Of a stretch of 64,000 nt of DNA, positions 27,414-35,666 are shown in pieces. Positions within the stretch are counted from its first letter, which is position 1. Every line of letters starts with the position of its first letter. The notes under the pieces are model-generated. The model ran no database searches. It was not told where the DNA came from and worked only from the letters and a program-made list of their open reading frames with translations. This stretch comes from Novosphingobium sp. ERN07 (GTDB lineage Bacteria; Pseudomonadota; Alphaproteobacteria; Sphingomonadales; Sphingomonadaceae). Location of the stretch: NCBI RefSeq assembly GCF_012641335.1, contig NZ_JABAID010000003.1:349130-413129 (forward strand), written 5' to 3'. A program made the position numbers and the translations under genes.

Positions 27414-28829
27414 TCACGCATGGGCCGGGCAACCCGCCGCCTTGGCCAGCGCGGCAACATCGGCGGCGGCCCCGCCATCCAGTTTGCGCCGCTTGTAACG
27501 CACGCGGCAGGGCTGGGCGGGCCAATAAGTCGATGCCCCGGCTACCGGTTTCACCTCATCGATCAGTTCCATGTCGAAGTTCTGCAACAGGATCGCCACC
27601 AGCGCCTTCATCTCCATCCGCGCAAAGTTCACACCCGCGCAGCGATGCACCCCGCCGCCAAAGCCGATCAGCGAATTACTGGTGGTCTGCGCATCGGGGT
27701 TGGCCGGATTGAAGCGTTCGGGATCATAGGCATCGGGATTGCGGAACGTCTCTTCCATGCGATGGCTGACAGAGGGCGCCAGCAGCACGAATTCGCCCTT
27801 GCGGATGGTATAACCCTCACGCTCGATATCGGCATTGGCCTTGCGCGAAAGCATATAGGCCACCGGATGCAGCCGCTCCGTCTCGCGCAGGGCAAGGTCC
27901 ATCTTCTCCATCGCAATGGCGTGTTCCCACGTCAGGTTTTGGCCATTACTGCCGCCCAGCAAGCCGCTGATTTCATCGCGCAGCACTTGCGCATAGCCCG
28001 GATTTTGCAGCAGATCGGCCAAGGCCCAGCTCACCTGCCCCGCGGTCGTTTCATGCCCGGCCCACACCAGCAGCAGGATCAGGTGGCGGATGATCTCGTC
28101 CGGCACCGGCCTGCCATCGGGATACTTCGTGGCGATCATCGTCTGAAAAAAGTCCGGCGGATCGAGCGGCGCGGCCCGGCGCTTGTCGATCCACGATTGC
28201 AGGATGGCGTGCAGCTTTTTCTTCGCGCGCTGCGATTTCACCATCTTGGGCGTGGGCAGCCACAGCGGCAGCACGAATTCCATGCCGCCCGAAAAATCGC
28301 GGAACAGATCGAAGAATTCGTGCCCCAGCTTCTCGTGGAATTCGCGCCCCATGAAGCTGTGCGCGGCAATGTCCATCACCACCGGTCCCAGCGTGGGGAT
28401 CAGGTCGAACTCGCCCTCATCGCCCAACCGCTCCACCAGATTGAGCGATTCCTCCACCATTACCGGCACATATTGCTTCATCGATGCCGCCTTGAACCGG
28501 GGCATGATGATCGCGCGCTGGCGCAGGTATTCGTCCATTTCCGCAAACGAATAGAAATCGGGCGAAAACATCTTGAGGAAGAACGGCATCGATTCCCGAA
28601 TCGACAGCAGCTTGTCCGTCTCTTCAAAGAAGAAGCGGTTGTGCTCCGGCCCAAGCATCACGTTCATGCGCTGGCCCATGAAGTTCATCGCAAACATCCG
28701 CCCGCGCGATTTGTAGCCACGCTTGAGCACCGAAACCGGATCGCGGAAAAACTGCGCCAGATGTCCAAGGAACGGCGCGCCGCCATCAAGCAGTGGAAGA
28801 CCGCCAGCGGCATTTGCAGCACTTGCCAT
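27414..28829 (-). CDS. Cytochrome P450, CYP51-like
   Basis: 471 residues, longer than most bacterial P450s. The I-helix reads WAGHETTAGQVSWAL, which aligns with the AGHHTSSGTASW segment of CYP51. ETERLHP carries the ExxR motif. The haem loop GFGGGVHRCAG holds Cys397, and the tail has QPCRVRYKRR, much like the end of Mycobacterium CYP51. CYP51 enzymes demethylate sterols at C14. This protein differs at the I-helix (HETT for HHTS), so the substrate may be another sterol or steroid. GGGAGA precedes the ATG. The cognate ferredoxin gene follows directly. Confidence 0.85.
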   Translation of the reverse strand: MASAANAAGGLPLLDGGAPFLGHLAQFFRDPVSVLKRGYKSRGRMFAMNFMGQRMNVMLGPEHNRFFFEETDKLLSIRESMPFFLKMFSPDFYSFAEMDEYLRQRAIIMPRFKAASMKQYVPVMVEESLNLVERLGDEGEFDLIPTLGPVVMDIAAHSFMGREFHEKLGHEFFDLFRDFSGGMEFVLPLWLPTPKMVKSQRAKKKLHAILQSWIDKRRAAPLDPPDFFQTMIATKYPDGRPVPDEIIRHLILLLVWAGHETTAGQVSWALADLLQNPGYAQVLRDEISGLLGGSNGQNLTWEHAIAMEKMDLALRETERLHPVAYMLSRKANADIEREGYTIRKGEFVLLAPSVSHRMEETFRNPDAYDPERFNPANPDAQTTSNSLIGFGGGVHRCAGVNFARMEMKALVAILLQNFDMELIDEVKPVAGASTYWPAQPCRVRYKRRKLDGGAAADVAALAKAAGCPAHA

Positions 28830-28923
28830 GCCATTTCTCCCGTCAACCGCCGGTTGGCCCGGCTTGAACGCGGGAGATTATGCCCGAAGGATCAGGCGGT
28901 CACGCTTCGTCACATCAATGGTA

Positions 28924-28956
28924 TCATCCGGCGATCCGCGATGGATCACCGGATGA
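28924..28956. repeat. Long near-perfect inverted repeat
   Basis: Arms TCATCCGG-c-GATCC and GGATC-a-CCGGATGA surround a 5-base loop; 13 of 14 positions pair. It lies in the 134-base gap between the SDR gene (ending at 28964) and the P450 start at 28829, as read on the minus strand. No T run follows, so it could be an attenuator, RNA structure or protein site rather than a plain terminator. Confidence 0.5.
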
Positions 28957-28963
28957 ACTGCAC

Positions 28964-29836
28964 TCAATAAACCGCCGCCGGGTTCTTCGGACGCGGGCTG
29001 CCCAGCATTTCGCGGTGCGAAGGCCGCTCGTTGCCGCGATCAGTCACGCCCAGTTCCTTGGCAATTTCCGAAACGATCAGCGTTTGGCCCGAAAGGTCAT
29101 CGCGGTTCGGGGCCTTGTCAATGGCGTCGATCACGTGGGCGGAAAACTCCGGGTTTTCGGCCATCGCCAGAAAGCCTTTATACTGTTCGGGATTGGTCTT
29201 AACCGCAATCTGCGAACGCTCGGTCACTTGCGGTCCCAGCCAGAGCGAGATAGCGGCAACGCCCGTGCCGCGGAAATCATGCTCCATATCGTGCGCCAGC
29301 TTGTCCAGCCCGGCCTTCTGCGCGCCATAGGCGGGGCCATGCATATAGCATGTCGCACCGAATGAAGACGTCATCGCGATGATGCCGGACCGCTGCGCCA
29401 CCATGATCCGCGCAGCGTGCCAACTGGCGACATAGGCGCTGCGCAGACCCACATCGAGGATCTTCTGCGCGTCCAGCCCCTTCTCCCAGAAGGGCATCTT
29501 TTCAATGAGTTGGCTGTGCATATAGGCCGCATTGTTGACCAGCACATCCAGCCTGCCCTGTTCGGCCATGACCTGTTCGAACAGGCGCGCAACCGATGCA
29601 TCATCGGCGTGATCGCACACCACGGGAATGCCCTTGCCACCATTTTCCGTCACGGCTTTCGCCGTTTCGGCCACCGTGCCCGGCAGCACCGTGCCGTCCC
29701 AGCCCTTGGCATCGCCCGGTGTCACCGTGCGGCCCGTGACATAAACGGTATAGCCCAGTTCGCCAAAGCCGCGCGCAATGCCTGCGCCAGCGCCACGGCT
29801 TGCCCCGGTAACGATGGCGACCTTTTTCTGCGTCAT
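28964..29836 (-). CDS. Short-chain dehydrogenase/reductase (DHRS1-like)
   Basis: 290 residues. TGASRGAGAGIA is at the N-terminus, with NNAAYM in place of NNAG, MTSSFGA with the Ser, and YGAQK. Arg after beta-2 (VTGRTV) suggests NADP(H). The 290-residue length and a C-terminal helical extension (HREMLGSPRPK) resemble DHRS1-type SDRs. GAGAGGAT precedes the ATG, which overlaps the stop of the AraC gene. Substrate unknown. Confidence 0.85.
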   Translation of the reverse strand: MTQKKVAIVTGASRGAGAGIARGFGELGYTVYVTGRTVTPGDAKGWDGTVLPGTVAETAKAVTENGGKGIPVVCDHADDASVARLFEQVMAEQGRLDVLVNNAAYMHSQLIEKMPFWEKGLDAQKILDVGLRSAYVASWHAARIMVAQRSGIIAMTSSFGATCYMHGPAYGAQKAGLDKLAHDMEHDFRGTGVAAISLWLGPQVTERSQIAVKTNPEQYKGFLAMAENPEFSAHVIDAIDKAPNRDDLSGQTLIVSEIAKELGVTDRGNERPSHREMLGSPRPKNPAAVY

Positions 29837-30708
29837 GGGGTGATCCTCTCTCTATGTGTTGCCTGCCTGCCTGAAGACTGGCGAAACGCCAGCGGCGTCT
29901 GGCCGGTGGTGCGCCGGAAGGCGCGCGTGAAGCTGTTCGGATGCGAAAAGCCGCAGGCCTGCGCCACCGCCTTGATCGGCTGCGCCCCGCGTTCCAGCAA
30001 GGCCTTGGCCTGTTCGATCCGCGTCGTTTCGATATAGTCGGCCACCGTCCTGCCGGTAAGGGCATGGAACTGCCGGTGCAGATGGCGTGGACTGATGCCG
30101 CACAGCGCGGCAAGTTCGGCCACGGCCGGCGGCGATCCGGGTTGGTCGAGCCTTTCGCGAATGCGGCGGAACTGCCACGGCGCAAGGCGGGCGGATATCG
30201 CGGGCGCAGCCTCGCGCCGGATCACGCGGGCCATCTCCACCGCCACCAGTTCCATCAATGCGGCAATCGCGGCTTCGGAACAGTCGGTCGTATTCTGCAA
30301 TTCGCGCCTGATCAGCTCCAGCAGCGTCCGCAAGGTTTCGCTGCCCAGCGATAGCATGGACTGAAGAAACGCAAGGTCTGGTTCGGGGCGCAGGGCCATT
30401 AACCGCGCAGCGCGCTCCGGCCCGAACACACAGCGCACCACGCGAATATGTCCCGCTTCGGCCCGCCCGGAAACGAGCGCCCCCGGCCAGCGCGTGAACA
30501 GCGTTCCCATGAAACAGCGGCGTTGTTTATCTAGTTCGGGAAAACAGGCCGAAGCGTCTGCCGATGTTGGCGGCACCGACATTTCCACCATCAGTTCATC
30601 TTCGCGCCGGAGGAATTCGAACATCGCCGGCCAGCGCCATTCCACGATCTCCGCGCGGCCAAGCGGCGTTTCCACGCGGAAAAGAGGGGTGGGGGCATAT
30701 TCGATCAT
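29833..30708 (-). CDS. AraC-family transcriptional regulator
   Basis: 291 residues with an AraC/XylS DNA-binding domain at the C-terminus: LAALCGISPRHLHRQFHALTG for the first HTH and KAVAQACGFSHPNSFTRAFRR for the second, closing with GQTPLAFR. The first 190 residues are a putative effector domain. It ends in the start codon of the downstream SDR gene, so it probably controls that SDR and possibly the CYP51-like pair. No strong ribosome site is seen, so the start is tentative. Confidence 0.88.
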   Translation of the reverse strand: MIEYAPTPLFRVETPLGRAEIVEWRWPAMFEFLRREDELMVEMSVPPTSADASACFPELDKQRRCFMGTLFTRWPGALVSGRAEAGHIRVVRCVFGPERAARLMALRPEPDLAFLQSMLSLGSETLRTLLELIRRELQNTTDCSEAAIAALMELVAVEMARVIRREAAPAISARLAPWQFRRIRERLDQPGSPPAVAELAALCGISPRHLHRQFHALTGRTVADYIETTRIEQAKALLERGAQPIKAVAQACGFSHPNSFTRAFRRTTGQTPLAFRQSSGRQATHRERITP

Positions 30709-30717
30709 CGCGGGCGC

Positions 30718-31482
30718 TCAGCCACAATCGAACTGGGATGTGGGAATGATATCGATTCGCGTAAAATCGATGAAGCCGTTGCAGCTTTCCATCATCGCTG
30801 CGGTGTTGGCCGCAAACTTGTCAGGCTGACCTACCGCATCGAAGAACACTTCCGGTTGGGTCAGCGCTTCCAGCGGGAAGCATTCCTCGACGAAAGCGTC
30901 ATAGGCGGGGGCGTTTTCGGTCAAGGGACGAACGATCAGGTTCTGCACATATTCGAAGTTCGCTTGCGTCTCTATCGCCACGCGGGTGTGGTGCGAATGC
31001 CAGTGCGCAATGGCCTCAGCCCGCGTCATGTCGGCGCGGAATGAGATGAAGCTGGCCTGGCTCCAGCCCCAAGTGCGCTCTGGAATGTCGAAGTGTTTGG
31101 CTTCGCTGAACTCGCCTGCAGCTCGTTTCCCTGGGGAAACATTTCGTGAACATGAGTGCGCCGTGTTGGCGATGATCGTGGATTCGCACACCAGCCATGC
31201 GGCAAAAGATGCGCTGTGCGCGGCGAGCGCGGCGTCCACTTCACCGCGAAAGCGGGCGTTGGCCGATGGCATCCAGAACTGCGCTATGGCCGCCTGCTGC
31301 GGCGCTTGCCAGCGTTGCACCAGCCCATCGCCCGCTGCCACTGCCGCATCGCGCACGTTCAGCCGGATGTTATGCGCCCCTGCCGCCGCCAGCGCGGCGG
31401 GCAGGCTTTTCAGAAGGTGCGCGCCATATTCGGCGTGGTCTTGACCATCGGGTGCCCACAGCGCTGCGATGACTTTTTCCAT
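30718..31482 (-). CDS. EthD-like dimeric alpha/beta barrel protein
   Basis: 254 residues that look like two tandem EthD/ferredoxin-like halves. The second half has MTRAEAIAHWHSHHTRVA followed by YVQNLIV, the EthD pattern. EthD-type proteins support P450 or monooxygenase systems or act as small cyclases or dehydrogenases; the role here is unknown. It lies between the SDR at 31495-32256 and the AraC gene on the same strand, probably in the sulfotransferase operon starting at 33429. Confidence 0.65.
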   Translation of the reverse strand: MEKVIAALWAPDGQDHAEYGAHLLKSLPAALAAAGAHNIRLNVRDAAVAAGDGLVQRWQAPQQAAIAQFWMPSANARFRGEVDAALAAHSASFAAWLVCESTIIANTAHSCSRNVSPGKRAAGEFSEAKHFDIPERTWGWSQASFISFRADMTRAEAIAHWHSHHTRVAIETQANFEYVQNLIVRPLTENAPAYDAFVEECFPLEALTQPEVFFDAVGQPDKFAANTAAMMESCNGFIDFTRIDIIPTSQFDCG

Positions 31483-31494
31483 GACCGTGGGCCC

Positions 31495-32256
31495 TCAATC
31501 GAAGTTGGCTTGCCCGCCATCCAGCGGGATCGTCGCTCCGGTCAGATAGGCCAGATCCTGCCCCGAAAGCGCCACCAGTGCGCGGCCAATATCGCCTTCC
31601 AACGATCCGACGCGGCCCAGCGGGATCGTGCGGAAAAACGCCTTGGCCTCTTCGGGATTGTTTTCGATCCACCACTTCAGGCCGGGCGATTCCGCATGAG
31701 GTGCGATGGTCAGCACCCGAATGCCTTCGCCCCCCCATTCCGCCGCAGCAGCGCGGGTAAGCGAGCGGATCGCCTGCTTTACCGCGCCATAGGCACCATA
31801 ACCGGTCATGTCCCAACGGATGCCGGCGGAAGAGCAGAAGTTGAAGATCGTGCCGCCACCGCGCGCTGCCATGTGCGGGCGGGCCAGCTTCATCAGGCGC
31901 ATCGTGGCCAGCGGGCCGGATTCAAAGCCTGCGGTAAAAGCCTCGTCCGTCACATCGTCAAGCGTGCCCAGCGGCACTTCTTGCGCATTGTTGACAAGGA
32001 TATCCAGCCCGCCAAACTCTGCCACCGTGGCGTTGACCGCTGCGGCCAGATCGGCGGCGGATTTCACATCGCAGGCCAGCGCCAGCGCCTTGCCACCGCG
32101 TTCGCGCACCATCTGCGCGGTCGATTCAACCTTGGAAAGCGTGCGCCCGGTCACCGCTACCGCAACGCCCGCGCCTGCCATCGCCAGCGCAACGCCTTGG
32201 CCGATACCTTGCCCGGCACCGGTAATCAGCGCGACTTTGCCCGAAAGATCGGTCAT
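31495..32256 (-). CDS. Short-chain dehydrogenase/reductase
   Basis: 253 residues: TGAGQGIGQG, NNAQE as a variant NNAG, NFCSSAGI with the catalytic Ser, YGAVK and GATIPLDGG. Arg after beta-2 (VTGRTL) suggests NADP(H). AAAGGA precedes the ATG. It lies 15 bases downstream of the sulfotransferase gene and shares its promoter. A hydroxysteroid substrate is likely from context only. Confidence 0.87.
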   Translation of the reverse strand: MTDLSGKVALITGAGQGIGQGVALAMAGAGVAVAVTGRTLSKVESTAQMVRERGGKALALACDVKSAADLAAAVNATVAEFGGLDILVNNAQEVPLGTLDDVTDEAFTAGFESGPLATMRLMKLARPHMAARGGGTIFNFCSSAGIRWDMTGYGAYGAVKQAIRSLTRAAAAEWGGEGIRVLTIAPHAESPGLKWWIENNPEEAKAFFRTIPLGRVGSLEGDIGRALVALSGQDLAYLTGATIPLDGGQANFD

Positions 32257-32271
32257 CGTTATGTCCTTTAT

Positions 32272-33429
32272 TTAGCGGATATAGCGCGCGCGGTAGGACG
32301 CGAACGCTTCGCGCACGTCAGCCTCGTTCAGGCCAAAGCGTTCGAGCGAATAATCGTGCATCGGGCGCTGTTCACGCTTGTTGCCCGCCATGAATTCGGC
32401 CAGCGCGGCCTCTATCGCATCGTCCAGCGGCACGCCGATATGGGCCAGAACGCGCTGCGCCTGCTTCAGTGGTTCTTTGGCCACTTCGCGGTAATCGATA
32501 TCGATGAAGCGATCTTCGCCAATGCGGGCGCGGGCCGCTTCAAAGCGCTTCATCCAACTGGCAAGGCGCGGAAACCAGAAGCCGCCCACAGCCTCGTCCG
32601 AATGGACCGAGTTCAGCTTATAAAGCGCCGCTTCCATGCTGACATAGCTCGGCACAACCTCCAGCGGATCGCGGTGCGTCATCACCAGAACGGCCTGCGG
32701 GAAAGCATTGGCAATCACATCGGTATAGGGCAGGTTCTGCGGGCTTTTCAGCACCCACTTCTTACCGCGCCGGGTGGGGTCTTGCCATTGCAGGTACTTC
32801 AGGATCGTCTTGAGATCCTCGTACCCCTTCGACTGGTCATAATCATCGAGCCATTTGGCGAACGATGGGATGAAGGTCATCGCCTCGACCATCGTGGTGA
32901 TGAACAATTGCCCCAGAATGATGATTTCCTCGTCCGGTGCTTCGGGATCGAGCGGGTGGATCGATGCGAGTTCGGGCGAAAGGTTCAGCCAGCCATCGAT
33001 CATGCCCTGCGCATAGGCGCGGCGCGCGGCGGGGTTGCCGGGTTCGTCGCCGGGCAGCGGGGCATAGTTCTGCGCTTCGTACCAGCGGATCGCGGTCATC
33101 CCCGGTGCCGAGGCGAGCAGGCGGTGAAAGATCGTGCTGCCGGTACGCGGCAGACCAAGGATGATGGCGGCGACTTCGACCTGTTCGTCAAGAATTTCGG
33201 GGTGACGCTTGATATCGTCAACCATGCGCAACCGGCTGGCGAGGCCTTTGACCACCGATTCCGTCTGCCCGGCAAAGCCTGCTTCCGTCAGATTGCCTTC
33301 GGCATTGGCCGCCGCGATATAGCGGTCCATCGGTTCGAAAAACCACGTATCGCCAAAGTCCGAAAGGCCGGTGCGTTCACGCGCAGCGGCAAGCAGGACT
33401 TCACGATCGAACCGGGGGGCGCCGGGCAT
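32272..33429 (-). CDS. Sulfotransferase-family protein
   Basis: 385 residues. The 5'-phosphosulfate-binding loop LGLPRTGSTIFHRLL is near residue 91, and MTHRDPLEVVPS forms the 3'-phosphate region, as in PAPS-dependent sulfotransferases. Such proteins are common in steroid-degrading proteobacteria, but their reaction there is unproven. Steroid sulfonation is one reading; another acyl or phosphate-binding role is possible. GGGAG precedes the ATG and a perfect operator pair abuts it. First gene of a unit that continues with an SDR and an EthD-like gene. Confidence 0.83.
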   Translation of the reverse strand: MPGAPRFDREVLLAAARERTGLSDFGDTWFFEPMDRYIAAANAEGNLTEAGFAGQTESVVKGLASRLRMVDDIKRHPEILDEQVEVAAIILGLPRTGSTIFHRLLASAPGMTAIRWYEAQNYAPLPGDEPGNPAARRAYAQGMIDGWLNLSPELASIHPLDPEAPDEEIIILGQLFITTMVEAMTFIPSFAKWLDDYDQSKGYEDLKTILKYLQWQDPTRRGKKWVLKSPQNLPYTDVIANAFPQAVLVMTHRDPLEVVPSYVSMEAALYKLNSVHSDEAVGGFWFPRLASWMKRFEAARARIGEDRFIDIDYREVAKEPLKQAQRVLAHIGVPLDDAIEAALAEFMAGNKREQRPMHDYSLERFGLNEADVREAFASYRARYIR

Positions 33430-33439
33430 TGCAGTCTCC

Positions 33440-33479
33440 CAATATGCGTATGTTTATGACGTTATTGATACGCATATTG
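33440..33479. promoter_or_regulatory. Putative regulon operator, perfect 12-bp inverted repeat
   Basis: CAATATGCGTAT (33440-33451) and its exact complement ATACGCATATTG (33468-33479) have centres 28 bases apart. The near arm lies 11 bases from the sulfotransferase ATG and abuts its ribosome site, so binding would be expected to block expression. It is a TACGCATAT variant of the locus-wide motif. Confidence 0.62.
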
Positions 33480-33514
33480 CGCGTTAAATCCACACAATAT
33501 TGCACTAACGCAGA

Positions 33515-34387
33515 TTATCGCGCTGCATCAGGCGAATTTTCGCCAATACGTGCGGCAATGGCATCGTGCAGGAACGCGATCAGGCGCAAAAGGCCGGGAG
33601 AGGGCGGAGCCTTGGCACGGCGAACCAGCCAGAGCGGGCTTTCGTGGCGCGAATCGGGCGGGGTGATGCGGTCTAGCGCCGGTTCGGCATCGGCGGCAAA
33701 GCACCACAGGCTGGCTTGGCCAATGCCGGCGACGACCGCGTTCTTCAGTTGGGTCCAGTCGTTGCAGGTCATCAACCCCTGCTTCTGCGCCGCTTCTCCT
33801 GCCGGATTGGCCAAAGCTCCTGCACCGCCGGGCAGGGCGGCATCGAATTCGTACCCCCAGCCAAGCGGGGGCAGTCCAGACGACCCGCGCCGGGCATAGA
33901 CCGCCTGCGCCACCACGCCGACCTGCACGCCCGCAAGCCGCAGCGGCGGGGTGCGGACAAGCGCGATGCCAAGATCAGCGCGGCGCTGGCTGACCGCATC
34001 GAGAGGATCGAGTTCGCCCAGCAGTTCGATTGGCACATCAGGGTTGGCACGGCGGAACACGGCCAGTTCGGGGAGAAATTCGGCGGCCAGCCCGCCGCTG
34101 CCGACGATGCGGATCGGCGCTTCGGTGCCACGCTCTGCGCCGATATCCGCCAGCGCCGATGCCACTTCGCGTTCAATCGCTTCGGCCCCTGCAAGAAGAC
34201 GCGCGCCGGCGCGGGTGGGGGCGGGGCCGTGGGGCGTCATATCGAACAACGACAGGCCCAGCGTACGTTCCAGCGCTTCGACCCGGCGACCGATGGTGGT
34301 GCGATTGACGCCCAGCGCGCGTCCGGCAGCAGTATAGGATCCGGTGCGCACGGCGGAGAGAAAGACTTCAAGGTCGCTCCATTCCAT
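33515..34387 (-). CDS. LysR-family transcriptional regulator
   Basis: 290 residues. The N-terminal winged HTH (DLEVFLSAVRTGSYTAAGRALGVNRTTIGRRVEALE) is followed by a two-lobed substrate-binding domain from about residue 90. ATG 34387 starts exactly at the HTH; the longer frame to 34552 covers the promoter and is rejected. It is divergent from the KshA-like gene, and a 14-base palindrome of LysR type lies between them, so it probably controls that oxygenase and itself. The co-inducer is unknown. Confidence 0.9.
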   Translation of the reverse strand: MEWSDLEVFLSAVRTGSYTAAGRALGVNRTTIGRRVEALERTLGLSLFDMTPHGPAPTRAGARLLAGAEAIEREVASALADIGAERGTEAPIRIVGSGGLAAEFLPELAVFRRANPDVPIELLGELDPLDAVSQRRADLGIALVRTPPLRLAGVQVGVVAQAVYARRGSSGLPPLGWGYEFDAALPGGAGALANPAGEAAQKQGLMTCNDWTQLKNAVVAGIGQASLWCFAADAEPALDRITPPDSRHESPLWLVRRAKAPPSPGLLRLIAFLHDAIAARIGENSPDAAR

Positions 34388-34407
34388 CAGGGCTTCCTTT
34401 GTAGGCC

Positions 34408-34421
34408 GTGCAAATTTGCAC
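34408..34421. promoter_or_regulatory. LysR-type palindrome
   Basis: GTGCAAATTTGCAC is a perfect 14-base palindrome 21 bases upstream of the LysR start. It contains the half-site GCAAAT found in the wider motif family, but as a compact dyad. It is best read as the autoregulatory LysR site. Confidence 0.5.
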
Positions 34422-34444
34422 AAGCATAGTGCAACATTACAATC

Positions 34445-34454
34445 TTCGCAAATC
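34445..34454 (+). promoter_or_regulatory. Possible regulon half-site upstream of kshA
   Basis: TTCGCAAATC matches the TACGCAAATA motif at 8 of 10 positions and lies 85 bases before the Rieske oxygenase start. No convincing facing half at 28 or 34 bases is present, so this is a weak site. Confidence 0.3.
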
Positions 34455-34538
34455 CCGCCCGAACGGCGTAAATAGCCTAAGAATGCGCCGCTCGGCAAAG
34501 CAGGCGCAAAAGCAAACTGGCAAACAGGAGTGATGCAG

Positions 34539-35618
34539 ATGGCAACGACCAAGGACTACGGTCTGGGAGAGTTCGATTTCCCGCGTGGCTGGTTCATGAT
34601 CGGCGCCGCTGCCGATGCCAGCCGCACGCCCGCGCCAATCCGCTATTTCGGCAAGGATCTGGTGATCTATCGGGGGGAAAGCGGGACGCCCTATGTCGTC
34701 GATGCCTATTGCCCGCACATGGGCGCGCATCTGGCAAAGAACTCCACGTCGTATATCGTGCGCGATGGCGAACATGTGGAGGGGGAATCGATCCGCTGTC
34801 CGTTCCACGGCTGGCGCTTTGGCACCGATGGCGCGTGCAACCACATTCCCTATTCGGACTTCATCCCCAAGGCGGCCAAGCTGGGCACCTACCCTGTGAT
34901 CGAGCGCGCCGGGATCATCTGGATGTGGCACGATCCCGAAGGTCTGGAACCGGACGTGGAACTGCCCAACTTCGGCGGCCACTATGGCGAACCGGGCTGG
35001 GTGGAATGGAAGATCGACTATATGGGCGATCTCAACAGCCACGGTATAGAGATCGTTGATAATATGGCGGATTTCGGCCACTTCGTGCCGATCCACGGGG
35101 CGACCGATTGGCAGTATTTCGCCAACGAGTTCATGGGGCCGCATCTCCACCAGTATTACAGCGCAGGCCACCGCACGCTCACCGCCAACCCGGAAGACGC
35201 GCTGGTGCTCGATACCTGGTACGAAGGGCCGGGCTTCCTGCAATCGGAAATGGCGGGCACGTTCGACAGCTTCATCATGATATCGAACACCCCCATCGAA
35301 GATGGTGTGACCCGTTCGTGGCACGCGCTGATGGTCAAAGTACACGACGGTAGCCGCGAGACCACCGACGCCGACCGCGAAATGGCGCTGGCCTATCAGG
35401 AAGGCAGCCGTCTGGCCTTTGCGCAGGACGTGGAAATCTGGGCCAACAAGCGCGCCTGCATCAACCCGCTCGCCATCCCCAAGGACGGCCCTTATGCCAA
35501 GGTCCGCCTGTGGTATCGCCAGTTCTTCAACCCGCGCGACAAGGCCCCCGAAATTCAGGGCCGCGTCAATGGCCTGCACGTTACACTCGATAAACGACCG
35601 GGGCAGAAGGTCGCCTGA
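34539..35618 (+). CDS. kshA: Rieske oxygenase, KshA-like 3-ketosteroid 9alpha-hydroxylase component
   Basis: 359 residues. Rieske ligands are Cys58, His60, Cys87 and His90. Non-haem iron ligands and the bridging Asp lie in a segment with Asn175, Asp178, His181 and His186. The surrounding text (YCPHMGAHLA, CPFHGWRF, WMWHDPEG) is close to KshA of actinobacteria, which with reductase KshB hydroxylates C9 and opens ring B of 1,4-diene-3-ketosteroids. ATG 34539 is best spaced from AGGAG; GTG 34530 and ATG 34533 are too close. No KshB gene is in the window. Substrate range, for example side-chain-bearing steroids, cannot be judged. Confidence 0.85.
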   Translation: MATTKDYGLGEFDFPRGWFMIGAAADASRTPAPIRYFGKDLVIYRGESGTPYVVDAYCPHMGAHLAKNSTSYIVRDGEHVEGESIRCPFHGWRFGTDGACNHIPYSDFIPKAAKLGTYPVIERAGIIWMWHDPEGLEPDVELPNFGGHYGEPGWVEWKIDYMGDLNSHGIEIVDNMADFGHFVPIHGATDWQYFANEFMGPHLHQYYSAGHRTLTANPEDALVLDTWYEGPGFLQSEMAGTFDSFIMISNTPIEDGVTRSWHALMVKVHDGSRETTDADREMALAYQEGSRLAFAQDVEIWANKRACINPLAIPKDGPYAKVRLWYRQFFNPRDKAPEIQGRVNGLHVTLDKRPGQKVA

Positions 35619-35635
35619 CGGCAGTAAATGGGGCA

Positions 35636-35656
35636 GGGCGGCGCGTTATGCCGCCC
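35636..35656. terminator. Hairpin between convergent genes
   Basis: GGGCGGC and GCCGCCC pair around a 7-base loop in the 48-base gap between kshA and the convergent alcohol dehydrogenase gene. No T run is present, so it is a candidate bidirectional terminator only. Confidence 0.45.
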
Positions 35657-35666
35657 CGTGCATTCG

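Noticed and set aside
27261..28970. 569-codon open frame on the plus strand
   Set aside because: Antisense to the CYP51-like gene and ferredoxin. No family features.
31156..33459. 767-codon open frame on the plus strand
   Set aside because: It lies antisense to the EthD-like, SDR and sulfotransferase genes, which have clear family motifs and ribosome sites. Its product is Arg/His-rich with no recognisable domain, as expected for an antisense frame in GC-rich DNA.
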